A DNA stretch of 64,000 bases from Erwinia sp. 198 (GCF_003937915.1 NZ_RHUM01000004.1:252150-316149), one strand, 5' to 3'. Counted from the stretch's first letter, positions 28,358 to 37,136 are shown. The notes: generated by a model not told the origin, from the sequence alone. Translations and numbers: made by a program.

Positions 28358-28400
28358 AAAAAACCATTGGCCCGCTGTGGATACGTACCGCGGGCCAATG
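28358..28400 (-). terminator. Terminator of fldA
   Basis: CATTGGCCCGC / GCGGGCCAATG, 11-bp stem with a 14-nt loop, followed by TTTTTT on the minus strand, 3 nt past the fldA stop codon. It would limit read-through from fldA into fur. Confidence 0.88.
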
Positions 28401-28403
28401 CTA

Positions 28404-28934
28404 TCACGCTTCGAGAATATCCTGGAGCTGAAGCTCGTCAGAAATCTGTTTGACCCACTTTTCAACGCGTTCGTTGGTCAGCTCCGGCTGGCGATCTTCG
28501 TCAATGGCCAGGCCAAGGAAATGGGTATCGTCCGCCAGGCCTTTAGAAGCCTCGAAATCATAGCCTTCCGTCGGCCAGTGGCCGACGATCACCGCGCCGT
28601 TAGGCTCGATAATGTCGCGAATGGTGCCCATCGCGTCGCAGAAATATTCCGCATAGTCTTCCTGATCGCCGCAGCCAAACAGCGCGACCAGCTTGCCGTT
28701 GAAGTCGATCTCTTCCAGCGTAGGGAAGAAATCATCCCAGTCACACTGCGCTTCACCATAGTACCAGGTCGGGATGCCCAGCAGCAAAATATCAAAGGCT
28801 TCAAGGTCTTCTTTGCTGCTTTTAGCGATATCATGAACTTCAGCCACCTCTTTACCGAGCTGCTTCTGGATCATTTTTGCAATGTTTTCCGTATTGCCCG
28901 TATCGCTGCCAAAGAAAATGCCTACGATTGCCAT
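28404..28934 (-). CDS. fldA: Flavodoxin 1
   Basis: FMN electron carrier essential in E. coli; supplies electrons to radical-SAM and other reductive enzymes such as MiaB in this window. The 176-residue protein (E. coli length) has the FMN phosphate loop GSDTGNTEN at 9-17, then GIPTWYYGEAQCDWDD and GCGDQEDYAEYFCDA around the isoalloxazine. Upstream of fur as in E. coli, with its own strong terminator. Confidence 0.97.
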   Translation of the reverse strand: MAIVGIFFGSDTGNTENIAKMIQKQLGKEVAEVHDIAKSSKEDLEAFDILLLGIPTWYYGEAQCDWDDFFPTLEEIDFNGKLVALFGCGDQEDYAEYFCDAMGTIRDIIEPNGAVIVGHWPTEGYDFEASKGLADDTHFLGLAIDEDRQPELTNERVEKWVKQISDELQLQDILEA

Positions 28935-29075
28935 GAGTTTAATAACCTCTTGAAACTTAATGATATGCGGCGGCTAGCCTGAAAATGTTAAGGGCAATAA
29001 TAGCAGACAGCAACAGGGGGATAAACGGCTAATCCGCCTGCATTTGTCGCTTTGTGCTTTACCGTAGCGCGTGCT

Positions 29076-29357
29076 TTAGCGCTCAGGCCTGGCTAACTGC
29101 GCCATGACCATCTCTTCTATCAGTTCGCTGCGGCTCATATTACGCTGCTCGGCGAGCTGGTTCAGGGCGTCAACCGCGTCACTGTTCATTTTCAGTTCTA
29201 CGCGCTTCAGCCCGCGCACTTTATCACGCTTAAGCTGGTTGCGTTTGTTAATGCGCAACTGCTCATCACGTGCCAGTGGATTGGTTTTGGGTCGTCCCGG
29301 TCGACGCTCGTCTGCGAACAGATCGATCGTGGTGCGGTCCGTGTTTTCTTTTGCCAT
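29076..29357 (-). CDS. ybfE: YbfE family LexA-regulated-type protein
   Basis: A 93-residue basic protein starting MAKENTDRTTIDLFADERRPGRPKTNPLARDEQLRINKRNQLKRDKVRGLKRV, recognisable as E. coli YbfE. The C-terminal part (NSDAVDALNQLAEQRNMSRSELIEEMV) looks like a ribbon-helix-helix DNA-binding fold. I chose 29357 by match to YbfE; the upstream frame to 29429 is not conserved-looking. E. coli ybfE is LexA-regulated, but I did not find a clear LexA box here. Function unknown. Confidence 0.85.
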   Translation of the reverse strand: MAKENTDRTTIDLFADERRPGRPKTNPLARDEQLRINKRNQLKRDKVRGLKRVELKMNSDAVDALNQLAEQRNMSRSELIEEMVMAQLARPER

Positions 29358-29502
29358 AGAATCGTGATACTGAAGGCTGGAGTTCTGATGGATTGAGCCG
29401 TTAGCGTTTGCGGCCGGTGCCGTCGACAAATTTTAGCGCGCCATCATACCCCAGTGAAAGTCGCGACGACAATTATTTAGCCTTTTACTGAAACATTTGT
29501 TT

Positions 29503-30267
29503 TCACAGGGCAAAAAAACGGCGGATGGCGCGCAAAACGGCATCAGGTTTCTCAGCATGCGCCCAGTGACCCGCGCCGGTAATCACGTGCGCGCGGGCGG
29601 CAGGGAACTGGGCCAGCAGCGCATCACGATACGCTTCCTGGAGATAAGGCGAATGTTCGCCCCGAATAAACAGCGTAGGATGCGGCCAGGCGGGCAGCGT
29701 TTCCCAGCCGATAATCCGATCGTAGTGCTGCCAGAGCGCCGGCACGTTGAAACGCCATTCGCCGTCCTGAAACGATTTAAGCAGAAACTGGATGACGCCT
29801 TCTTCTTTTATGGTCTGCTGCATCAGCGCGGCGGCTTCGCTACGGCGGGTGATGCCCGCTTTGCTAACGGCGGCCAGCGCGGCGAAAATCGCGTCGTGAT
29901 GGCGCTCCCGATAGGCCACCGGCGCAATATCGATAACCACCAGCTGCCTGACACGGTTCGGCGCAAGGGAAGCCAGCGTCATGGCGATTTTTCCGCCCAT
30001 GGAATGACCTATAATATCAAACCGGTCTGCATCAAGCTCATCCAGCGTTTCCAGCACGTCGCGTGCCATCGCGGCATAGCTTATTTCATCCGACCGGGGC
30101 GAAAGGCCATGGTTTCGTACGTCCACCTGAATAATGCGGCGATCCGCCTTCAGGTCGCGCGCCAGCACGCCAAGGTTATCCAGGTTGCCGAAAAGGCCGT
30201 GAATAAGCACCACGGGCGCGTCAGAAACGGTCGATTGTTCAGATTGCAGGCGGAAATTCAATTTCAT
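29503..30267 (-). CDS. ybfF: Esterase YbfF (alpha/beta hydrolase)
   Basis: A 254-residue alpha/beta hydrolase like E. coli YbfF, an acyl-CoA/thioester-active esterase. Oxyanion loop HGLFGNLDN at 23-31, nucleophile Ser89 in GHSMGG and C-terminal His in GAGHWAHAEKPD are all present. It is upstream of ybfE and divergent from seqA, as in E. coli. Confidence 0.94.
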   Translation of the reverse strand: MKLNFRLQSEQSTVSDAPVVLIHGLFGNLDNLGVLARDLKADRRIIQVDVRNHGLSPRSDEISYAAMARDVLETLDELDADRFDIIGHSMGGKIAMTLASLAPNRVRQLVVIDIAPVAYRERHHDAIFAALAAVSKAGITRRSEAAALMQQTIKEEGVIQFLLKSFQDGEWRFNVPALWQHYDRIIGWETLPAWPHPTLFIRGEHSPYLQEAYRDALLAQFPAARAHVITGAGHWAHAEKPDAVLRAIRRFFAL

Positions 30268-30502
30268 GGCAAACTTCTTACGGAGGAAACGAGGGGTTAG
30301 GTTATCATAAAACAGCGATTTTCTGCCGCGGCGACAGACCCGATCTTTTACGGCATATTCCGACTTTTGTCCGCAATTGGGGCTGGCGCTACAACCCGGC
30401 AGGATTTAACTTTATAATCCTCGTGTTAGAGCTGGTCCGTCCGCGCCTGGGTAAAACAGGTCGCTAACCGGCTCTTATCAGCAATAATCGTACTGGATCA
30501 AG

Positions 30503-31057
30503 ATGAAAACTATTGAAGTCGACGAAGAGCTCTACCGTTATATCGCCAGCCACACTCAGCATATTGGTGAAAGCGCCTCCGACATTTTACGTCGTATGCT
30601 GAAATTTTCCGCTGGTCAGGCAGCGCCGAAGGTGCCTGCTGTTACGGCTGCGCCCGCGCCTGTCGCCAGCGTACAGGAAACCGTGGTGAAAGAGACGTCT
30701 CGCCCGCAGGACCGCGTTCGCGCCGTGCGCGAGCTGCTGCTGTCGGACGAGTACGCGGAGCAGAAAAAAGCGGTAAACCGTTTTATGCTGATCCTGTCGA
30801 CTTTATACAATCTGGATCCCAAAGCATTTGCCGCGGCGACCGAATCACTGCATGGTCGTACGCGCGTCTACTTTGCAGGCAATCAGCAAACCCTGGTACA
30901 GAACGGCACCCATACCAAGCCGCAGCATATTCCCGGCACGCCGTATTGGGTGATCACCAACACCAACACAGGCCGTAAACGCAGCATGATTGAACATATC
31001 ATGTCGTCCATGCAGTTCCCGACGGAACTGGCGGACAAGGTTTGCGGTACACTCTAA
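30503..31057 (+). CDS. seqA: Replication initiation negative regulator SeqA
   Basis: Binds hemimethylated GATC pairs, sequesters oriC and organises new DNA. The 184-residue protein has the N-terminal multimerisation helix (MKTIEVDEELYRYIASHTQH, about 1-35), a Pro/Ala linker (about 48-68) slightly longer than in E. coli (181 residues), and the C-terminal methyl-GATC domain with RVYFAGNQQTLVQNG and PGTPYWVITNTNT. Located 24 nt before pgm. Confidence 0.96.
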   Translation: MKTIEVDEELYRYIASHTQHIGESASDILRRMLKFSAGQAAPKVPAVTAAPAPVASVQETVVKETSRPQDRVRAVRELLLSDEYAEQKKAVNRFMLILSTLYNLDPKAFAAATESLHGRTRVYFAGNQQTLVQNGTHTKPQHIPGTPYWVITNTNTGRKRSMIEHIMSSMQFPTELADKVCGTL

Positions 31058-31081
31058 ACACAGCGTCAGGGAGAAGCGCCA

Positions 31082-32722
31082 ATGGCCAGTCACCCCCGTG
31101 CCGGGCAGCCAGCACAGCAGAGCGATTTGATTAACGTTGCACAATTGACCTCGCAGTATTATGTCCTGCAGCCGGAAACAGGCAACGCGGAACACGCGGT
31201 GAAATTCGGCACGTCCGGCCATCGCGGTAGCGCAGGCCGACAGAGCTTCAATGAGACGCACATTCTGGCTATCGCGCAGGCGATTGCGGAAGAGCGCAAA
31301 AAGAACGGCGTTACCGGCCCTTGCTACGTGGGTAAAGATACGCACGCGCTGTCCGAACCGGCGATTATTTCCGTACTGGAAGTGCTGGCGGCGAACGGCG
31401 TGGATGTGATTGTACAGCAGGACAACGGCTATACGCCGACCCCTGCCATCTCTAACGCTATCCTTGAGCACAACAAAGCTGGCGGCGCACAGGCTGACGG
31501 CATCGTTATCACGCCTTCGCACAATCCACCGGAAGATGGCGGCATCAAGTACAATCCGCCAAACGGTGGTCCGGCCGATACTAACGTCACTAAAGTGGTG
31601 GAAGATCGCGCTAACCAGCTGATTAAAGACGGCCTGAAAGATGTTAAGCGCATGGCGCTGGACGAAGCCTGGGCAAGCGGCCATCTGCAGGAAAAAGATC
31701 TGATCCAACCCTATATCGAAGGTCTGTCACAGATCATCGATATTCCGGCTATTCAGAAAGCGGGCCTGAAAATCGGCGTCGATCCGCTTGGCGGCTCCGG
31801 CATCGCCTACTGGCAGCGTATCGCAGAATATTACAACCTGGATCTGACTATCGTTAACGATTCGGTCGACCAGACGTTCCGCTTTATGCACCTGGATAAA
31901 GACGGTGTGATCCGTATGGACTGCTCATCCGAAAGCGCGATGGCGGGCCTGCTGGCACTGCGTGATAAGTTCGATCTGGCATTTGCCAACGACCCGGACT
32001 ATGACCGTCACGGCATCGTTACGCCTGCGGGCCTGATGAACCCAAACCACTACCTGGCCGTTGCAATTAACTATCTGTTCCAGCATCGTCCGCAGTGGGG
32101 CAAAGAAGTTGCCGTCGGTAAAACGCTGGTTTCCAGCGCGATGATCGACCGCGTGGTCAACGACATCGGCCGTAAGCTGGTGGAAGTGCCGGTAGGGTTC
32201 AAATGGTTCGTTGACGGCCTGTTTGACGGCAGCTTCGGCTTCGGCGGCGAAGAGAGCGCGGGCGCTTCCTTCCTGCGCTTTGACGGCACGCCGTGGTCGA
32301 CGGACAAAGACGGTATTATCATGTGCCTGCTGGCCGCCGAGATCACGGCGGTAACCGGTAAAAATCCGCAGCAGCACTATGACGAGCTGGCGGAGCGCTT
32401 TGGTGCGCCAAGCTATAACCGTCTGCAGGCTTCTGCGACCTCCGCGCAAAAAGCGGCGCTGTCGAAGCTGTCGCCGGAAATGGTCAGCGCCGATACGCTG
32501 GCGGGCGATCCTATCACCGCTCGCCTGACGGCAGCGCCAGGAAACGGTGCATCAATCGGTGGCCTTAAGGTAATGACCGAGAACGGCTGGTTCGCGGCGC
32601 GTCCGTCCGGTACGGAAGACGCCTACAAGATCTATTGCGAAAGCTTCCTGGGTGCCGAGCACCGCGAGAAGATTGAAAAAGAAGCGGTAGAAATTGTTAG
32701 CGAAGTACTGAAAAACGCCTGA
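31082..32722 (+). CDS. pgm: Phosphoglucomutase (alpha-D-glucose 1-phosphate specific)
   Basis: Interconverts glucose-1-P and glucose-6-P for glycogen, trehalose and UDP-glucose metabolism. The 546-residue protein has active Ser146 (VITPSHNPP), a metal loop DPDYDRHG near 305 and the phosphate-binding end motif RPSGTED near 505. GGGAGAAGCGCC precedes the ATG. Co-transcribed with seqA by spacing, and followed by a terminator. Confidence 0.97.
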   Translation: MASHPRAGQPAQQSDLINVAQLTSQYYVLQPETGNAEHAVKFGTSGHRGSAGRQSFNETHILAIAQAIAEERKKNGVTGPCYVGKDTHALSEPAIISVLEVLAANGVDVIVQQDNGYTPTPAISNAILEHNKAGGAQADGIVITPSHNPPEDGGIKYNPPNGGPADTNVTKVVEDRANQLIKDGLKDVKRMALDEAWASGHLQEKDLIQPYIEGLSQIIDIPAIQKAGLKIGVDPLGGSGIAYWQRIAEYYNLDLTIVNDSVDQTFRFMHLDKDGVIRMDCSSESAMAGLLALRDKFDLAFANDPDYDRHGIVTPAGLMNPNHYLAVAINYLFQHRPQWGKEVAVGKTLVSSAMIDRVVNDIGRKLVEVPVGFKWFVDGLFDGSFGFGGEESAGASFLRFDGTPWSTDKDGIIMCLLAAEITAVTGKNPQQHYDELAERFGAPSYNRLQASATSAQKAALSKLSPEMVSADTLAGDPITARLTAAPGNGASIGGLKVMTENGWFAARPSGTEDAYKIYCESFLGAEHREKIEKEAVEIVSEVLKNA

Positions 32723-32740
32723 TATCAGGGCTGAAAATAA

Positions 32741-32768
32741 AAGGCGCTAATTTATTAGCGCCTTTTTT
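32741..32768 (+). terminator. Terminator of seqA-pgm
   Basis: AAGGCGCTAA-TTTA-TTAGCGCCTT with a TTTTTT tail, 18 nt past pgm. Confidence 0.93.
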
Positions 32769-32910
32769 ATTTTCAAATTTTGCTTTTTTCGCAATGTCCC
32801 GAATAATTTAGCCGATTTTAAAGCTGCTAACCGCCTTTAACCATATACCCGGGCCGTCTGTTCAGAGAGTGAGGCAACAAACAGGGTGCAACAGCACCAG
32901 CTTTAAACAG

Positions 32911-32939
32911 TTGTACAATAATGCCTTTACTCTGTACAA
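32911..32939. promoter_or_regulatory. Inverted TTGTACA repeat (TTGTACA-N15-TGTACAA)
   Basis: TTGTACA at 32911-32917 and TGTACAA at 32933-32939 are mirror images separated by 15 nt, and each contains the self-complementary TGTACA. A similar pair lies upstream of tudS-phr at 33620-33645. Probably an operator; the regulator is unknown. Confidence 0.45.
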
Positions 32940-33059
32940 AACTGATTAATCTCCCTTCAGGTCGACGCCATGCGGCTACAGGCGTGCTGCAATAGCGTGG
33001 CGCGAGGTTGTGGTTTCATTTAAACAGCTGCAATGTAGCCCAATTGTTATTCATTTAAT

Positions 33060-33079
33060 TTAAATTAACGTTAATTTAA
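33060..33079. promoter_or_regulatory. 20-bp perfect palindrome upstream of ybfA
   Basis: TTAAATTAACGTTAATTTAA is exactly self-complementary over 20 bp, about 110 bp before the ybfA start. The size and lack of a loop suggest a dimeric repressor/activator site and not an RNA hairpin. Confidence 0.45.
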
Positions 33080-33188
33080 CTTGTTGCCTTAATCTGAATA
33101 ATTTTTAATTTAATCTGGTCGGATGAGTGGTAAATATATCGCCAGAACGGTATTATTTTAGCCAGAACTTTATCTTTCCGGAGGGCGT

Positions 33189-33395
33189 ATGAATCTCTAT
33201 CATCAATACTCGCTGCCTCATCTTCTGCTGCGTCGGCTGGCAACGCTTGTGGTCGGTCTTGTCGCGTTACCTTTTATGCTTTTTTATCGCGACCGCTCGC
33301 GCTTCTATAGCTACCTGCATCGCTGCTGGTGTAAAACCAGCACGCAGCCCGTGTGGCTGGCACAGGCGGAAAGGGCCGCTGCCGATTTTTATTAA
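33189..33395 (+). CDS. ybfA: YbfA family small membrane protein (DUF2517)
   Basis: A 68-residue protein equal in length to E. coli YbfA and sharing its core (LALPFMLF..DR.RFYSYLHR.W.KTS..PVW...AE...DFY). One membrane segment at about 12-33, then a basic cytoplasmic-type segment. GGAGGGCGT precedes the ATG. Function unknown. In E. coli it adjoins kdpF; here the kdp genes are gone and ybfA stands alone with a terminator at 33504-33528. Confidence 0.9.
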   Translation: MNLYHQYSLPHLLLRRLATLVVGLVALPFMLFYRDRSRFYSYLHRCWCKTSTQPVWLAQAERAAADFY

Positions 33396-33503
33396 TCGCG
33401 TCCGCACGCTTTAGCGCCGCCTTATCCTCTTGCCGCCGCCTTTTCTTCGTGCTGTGGTGTCGGTGCATGTTTCTTTTCTTTCCGCCGCCTTTAGATAGCT
33501 GTT

Positions 33504-33528
33504 AATGCCCCGTTTCAGGGGCATTTTT
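33504..33528 (+). terminator. Terminator downstream of ybfA
   Basis: AATGCCCC / GGGGCATT, 8-bp stem with a 6-nt loop, ending in TTTTT, about 110 nt after ybfA. Confidence 0.8.
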
Positions 33529-33619
33529 CTTTTCTTCCTGTCGTTTTGCCTTGTTCCGTAAGGCTTTTCGTCGATCGGCTTTTTTCGATAAATCACCGGT
33601 AGCAATTCTTTTTGCAAAG

Positions 33620-33645
33620 TTGTACAACTTGTTTTGTCTTGTACA
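33620..33645. promoter_or_regulatory. Direct TTGTACA repeat upstream of tudS-phr
   Basis: TTGTACA occurs at 33620-33626 and again at 33639-33645, 19 bp apart, about 50 bp upstream of the tudS-DUF1722 start. MerR-family light regulators of the LitR/CarH type control phr genes in other proteobacteria through paired TGTACA-like boxes. The spacing (13 nt between TGTACA cores) does not exactly match the 12 nt I recall for Pseudomonas, so this is a lead only. Confidence 0.45.
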
Positions 33646-33693
33646 GATTTAACCGCTACACTTAATGATGAAAGTAGCAAAGGGGAGAAAGGT

Positions 33694-34650
33694 ATGAGTG
33701 AGAAAATTCCGGTAGGCATCAGTGCCTGCCTGCTTGGCGACAGTGTCCGTTTTGATGGCGGCCACAAACGTTGCGCCTTTGCCGCCGAAGATCTGGCGCC
33801 TTTTATGCGTTATGAACCGGTTTGCCCGGAAATGGCGATTGGCCTGTCCACGCCACGCCCGGCTTTGCGCCTGACCGAAACGGCTGAAAATAACGTTGAG
33901 CTTTGCTTCAGCAACGGGAAAGGCGAGCCGCTGACTCAGGAAATGCAAAGCTTTTCCGAAAAAAAAATCGCCAGCCTGCACCACCTGTGCGGCTACATTG
34001 TCTGTGCCAAATCGCCCAGCTGTGGCATGGAGCGGGTGCGCGTTTACCAGCCAGAAAATAACAACAACCGTAAAGAAGGCGTTGGCATCTTTACGCGTGA
34101 ACTGATGAAGCAAATGCCGTGGCTGCCGGTCGAAGAAGACGGCAGGCTGCACGATCCCGTGCTGCGCGAGAATTTTGTCGAGCGCATTTACACCCTGCAC
34201 GAATTTAACCAGCTGTGGCGCAGCGGCCTGACGCGCGGCAAGCTTATTGCTTTCCACAGCCGCTATAAACTGACGCTGCTGGCGCATTCACAGCCGGCGT
34301 ATCGCGAGATAGGTCGCTTTGTGGCGGCTATCGAGCAGTGGTCTTCCCTGGAAGCCTTTGCCTTTGAGTACCGTCAGCGCCTGATGGATCTGCTGAGGCA
34401 TAAAGCCACGCGCGGCAACCACACTAATGTGATGATGCACGTACAGGGCTATTTCCGACCGCAGCTGAATGCTAAACAGCGCGAGGAGCTGACCTCGCTG
34501 ATCGAACACTATCGCCAGGGCTTACAACCGTTGCTGGCGCCGATGACGCTGCTTAAACACTATATGTCGGAATATCCCGATCCTTACCTGACCCAGCAAC
34601 GCTATTTTGAGCCTTATCCGGAAGCGCTTCGTCTGCGTTACGGCCATTAA
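33694..34650 (+). CDS. TudS (DUF523)-DUF1722 fusion protein
   Basis: A 318-residue protein in the place of E. coli YbgA. Residues 1-150 are a DUF523/TudS domain, a family shown to desulfurate thiouracil with a [4Fe-4S] cluster. The expected cluster cysteines are visible as Cys12 (GISACLLG), Cys44 (CPE, with Glu46) and Cys110 (AKSPSCG). Residues 180-318 are DUF1722, the only domain of E. coli YbgA (HSRYKLTLLAHSQPAYREIGR, NVMMHVQGYF). I chose the ATG at 33694 because AGGGGAGAAAGG precedes it; the frame is open upstream. It is 14 nt from phr, so one operon. Whether it acts on thiobases or helps photorepair is unknown. Confidence 0.9.
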   Translation: MSEKIPVGISACLLGDSVRFDGGHKRCAFAAEDLAPFMRYEPVCPEMAIGLSTPRPALRLTETAENNVELCFSNGKGEPLTQEMQSFSEKKIASLHHLCGYIVCAKSPSCGMERVRVYQPENNNNRKEGVGIFTRELMKQMPWLPVEEDGRLHDPVLRENFVERIYTLHEFNQLWRSGLTRGKLIAFHSRYKLTLLAHSQPAYREIGRFVAAIEQWSSLEAFAFEYRQRLMDLLRHKATRGNHTNVMMHVQGYFRPQLNAKQREELTSLIEHYRQGLQPLLAPMTLLKHYMSEYPDPYLTQQRYFEPYPEALRLRYGH

Positions 34651-34664
34651 TTACAGGGAAAGCT

Positions 34665-36083
34665 ATGGCCACCCACCTGGTCTGGATGCGCAACGATCTG
34701 CGCATCCATGATAACTACGCGCTTTATGCAGCCTGCAGTGATGACAATGCGGAAGTGCTCGCCCTCTATATTGCCACGCCAAAACAGTGGCAATCTCACG
34801 ATATGTCACCGAAGCAGGCCGCTTTTATTTATCAAAGCCTGCAGGATGTGCAGGGCACTTTGGCAGAGAAAGGCATCCCGCTGCACTATTTGCAGTGCGA
34901 TGACTTTTCCGCTTCGGTTGAAGCGTTGAAAGATTTCTGCCGTGAGCATCATGTCGACAGCCTGTTTTATAACTATCAGCACGAAGTCAACGAGCGCCAG
35001 CGCGATGCGCAGGCGGAACGCGAACTGAGCGAGCTGGATATAGTCGTACAGGGCTTCGATGATGGTCTACTGCCGCCCGGCAGCGTGCTGACGGGCAATC
35101 GGGAAATGTTTAAAGTCTTTACGCCATTCAGCAAGGCTTTTGTACGCCGACTGCATGAAGGTATGCCGGAATGCGCGCCCGCGCCGAAACCGCGTGCTCA
35201 GGCACCGCTGAAAAAAATACCGCCTTTGACGCCTTTTGATTATCCGCAGGAAGATTTTAATACCGACTTTTTTCCCGTGGGTGAAAAAACGGCTATTCAG
35301 CGTCTACGCGATTTTTGTCAGCAGCCGGTCGTGGAATATGCGGCTAAGCGAGATACGCCGGCCGTTGACGGCACAAGCCGCCTGTCCGTTTATCTGGTGA
35401 CCGGGGTTCTGTCGCCGCGCCAGTGCCTGCATCGGCTGCTGCGCGAGCATCCCGACGCATTAGAAAACGACAAAATATTCAGCTGGTTTAACGAGCTTAT
35501 CTGGCGCGAGTTCTATCGGCACCTGATTGTCGCCTGGCCCGCGCTCTGTAAACATCAGCCCTTTATCAGCTGGACAAAAAAGGTGCAATGGCAGCGTAAT
35601 GATGACCAGCTGGCCGCCTGGCAGCAGGGTGAAACCGGTTATCCGATAGTGGATGCCGCTATGCGGCAGCTGAACAGCCTCGGCTGGATGCACAATCGCC
35701 TGCGGATGATTACCGCCAGCTTCCTGATTAAAGATCTGCTGATCGACTGGCGGATCGGTGAACGCTATTTTATGTCGCAGCTGATCGACGGCGATCTGGC
35801 GGCGAACAATGGCGGCTGGCAGTGGGCCGCTTCCAGCGGCAATGACGCGGCGCCTTACTTTCGCATCTTCAATCCCACTACGCAGGGCGAACGCTTTGAT
35901 AAAGAAGGCGAGTTCATTCGGCAGTGGCTACCGGAACTGAAGGCGGTGCCCGCTCAGCATATTCATCAGCCGCATGAATGGGCGCGGAAAAACGGCGTTC
36001 AGCTCGATTATCCTTACCCCATCGTTGACCACAAAGAGGCCCGCAAACGTGCGCTGGCGGCCTACGAGGCGGCAAGGAAGTAG
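34665..36083 (+). CDS. phrB: Deoxyribodipyrimidine photolyase
   Basis: Light-driven repair of cyclobutane pyrimidine dimers. The 472-residue protein (E. coli length) has the N-terminal antenna domain (THLVWMRNDLRIHDNYAL) and the FAD domain with WREFYRHL, GYPIVDAAMRQL, GWMHNRLRMI and DGDLAANNGGWQWAASSGND. AGGGAAAGCT precedes the ATG. Expressed with the TudS-DUF1722 gene. Confidence 0.97.
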   Translation: MATHLVWMRNDLRIHDNYALYAACSDDNAEVLALYIATPKQWQSHDMSPKQAAFIYQSLQDVQGTLAEKGIPLHYLQCDDFSASVEALKDFCREHHVDSLFYNYQHEVNERQRDAQAERELSELDIVVQGFDDGLLPPGSVLTGNREMFKVFTPFSKAFVRRLHEGMPECAPAPKPRAQAPLKKIPPLTPFDYPQEDFNTDFFPVGEKTAIQRLRDFCQQPVVEYAAKRDTPAVDGTSRLSVYLVTGVLSPRQCLHRLLREHPDALENDKIFSWFNELIWREFYRHLIVAWPALCKHQPFISWTKKVQWQRNDDQLAAWQQGETGYPIVDAAMRQLNSLGWMHNRLRMITASFLIKDLLIDWRIGERYFMSQLIDGDLAANNGGWQWAASSGNDAAPYFRIFNPTTQGERFDKEGEFIRQWLPELKAVPAQHIHQPHEWARKNGVQLDYPYPIVDHKEARKRALAAYEAARK

Positions 36084-36155
36084 CCGCGCGTTTTGTCTGT
36101 CCGGCGCTCTCTGCTAAAGTTGCCGCATCGAGAACGGCAAAAGAGTGTACGCCCT

Positions 36156-36899
36156 ATGCAAAACAGCGAATTAGAAAACATCGTTAACCAGCAGCTGAAT
36201 ACCGCGAGCTTCAGCGACTATGCGCCGAACGGTCTTCAGGTAGAAGGGCGCGAGCAGGTACAGAAAATCGTTACCGGCGTCACCGCCTGTCAGGCGCTGC
36301 TGGATGAGGCGGTACGTTTACAGGCGGACGCGGTGCTGGTGCATCACGGCTATTTCTGGAAAAGCGAAGCGCCGGTGATTAAGGGCATGAAGCGCAACCG
36401 GCTGAAAACGCTGCTGGCGAACGATATCAACCTTTACGGCTGGCATCTGCCGCTCGACGCGCATCCTGAGCTGGGCAATAACGCGCAGCTGGCGAGACTG
36501 TTTGGGATTGAGGTCAAAGGCGAAGTGATGCCGCTGGTGTTCTGGGGCGAGCTGCCGGAGCCGCTGACGGGCGAGCAGCTTGCCTCACGCATTGGTCAGA
36601 CTCTGAATCGCGACCCGCTGCACTGCGGCGATAACGCGCCAGCGCTGATCCGCAAAGTGGCGTGGTGCTCCGGCGGCGGCCAGGGTTTTATCGACGCGGC
36701 GGCGGCTTTCGGCGTGGACGCGTTTATCTCCGGCGAGGTTTCCGAGCAGACCATTCACAGCGCGCGTGAGCAGGGCCTGCACTTTTTTGCGGCCGGCCAT
36801 CATGCTACCGAGCGTGGCGGTATCAAGGCGCTGGGGGAATGGCTGGCGGCACAGCATGGCCTGGACGTCACCTTTATCGATATCGACAACCCCGCCTGA
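36156..36899 (+). CDS. ybgI: NIF3-like dimetal protein YbgI
   Basis: A 247-residue NIF3/DUF34 protein, exactly the E. coli length from the ATG at 36156. Metal ligands of the toroidal hexamer family are visible: His63-His64 (LVHHGYFW), His97/Asp101 (WHLPLDAH), and the C-terminal GHHATERGG. Function is not firmly established. Located 72 nt after phrB, the same order as E. coli. Confidence 0.94.
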   Translation: MQNSELENIVNQQLNTASFSDYAPNGLQVEGREQVQKIVTGVTACQALLDEAVRLQADAVLVHHGYFWKSEAPVIKGMKRNRLKTLLANDINLYGWHLPLDAHPELGNNAQLARLFGIEVKGEVMPLVFWGELPEPLTGEQLASRIGQTLNRDPLHCGDNAPALIRKVAWCSGGGQGFIDAAAAFGVDAFISGEVSEQTIHSAREQGLHFFAAGHHATERGGIKALGEWLAAQHGLDVTFIDIDNPA

Positions 36900-36905
36900 C
36901 GGCAG

Positions 36906-36930
36906 ACAGGCGGTCTTTTGGGCCGCCTGT
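36906..36930. terminator. Hairpin between ybgI and the 61-residue ORF
   Basis: ACAGGCGG / CCGCCTGT, 8-bp stem with a 9-nt loop, in the gap of two convergent genes. No T-run on either strand, so termination is uncertain. Confidence 0.4.
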
Positions 36931-36950
36931 TAATCTCGCCTGATTAAGGG

Positions 36951-37136
36951 TTAAGGGTAGGGCGCGACTGAGATTACCGTAAAATCTGCTGTGCCGTGAT
37001 GCTTCGCAATATGCTGGCGCACAGCGTCCTGCACGGCCGCCTCTGTTGGCTCGCCCTCGCTCTCCAACAGCACTTCTTCGGAATGCAGATGGCCTTCGGC
37101 CTGATGCTCATAATGAATTTTGAATGTCGTGCTCAT
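36951..37136 (-). CDS. Uncharacterised 61-residue protein
   Basis: A short ORF with an excellent ribosome-binding site (GGAGG, 6 nt before the ATG) on the opposite strand to its neighbours. The product (MSTTFKIHYEHQAEGHLHSE ... ending VISVAPYP) is acidic and His-rich (7 His, several Glu), with a predicted beta-alpha-beta-like alternation and no signal or membrane segment. I do not recognise it and see no equivalent at this place in E. coli. The His/Glu content could bind metal, but that is speculation. Confidence 0.75.
   Translation of the reverse strand: MSTTFKIHYEHQAEGHLHSEEVLLESEGEPTEAAVQDAVRQHIAKHHGTADFTVISVAPYP

Larger units (their letters stand above)
32769..33188. other. AT-rich intergenic region upstream of ybfA
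   Basis: About 420 nt with no credible ORF. It holds an inverted pair of TGTACA elements (32911-32939), a 20-bp perfect palindrome (33060-33079) and AT-rich sequence leading to ybfA. E. coli carries the potE/speF and kdp genes between pgm and phr; none are present here. Confidence 0.6.

Noticed and set aside
29358..29429. LexA box upstream of ybfE and a 24-codon N-terminal extension
   Set aside because: CTG occurs here but no CAG partner at the 10-nt spacing of a LexA site was found, and the extra codons do not resemble the YbfE family start.
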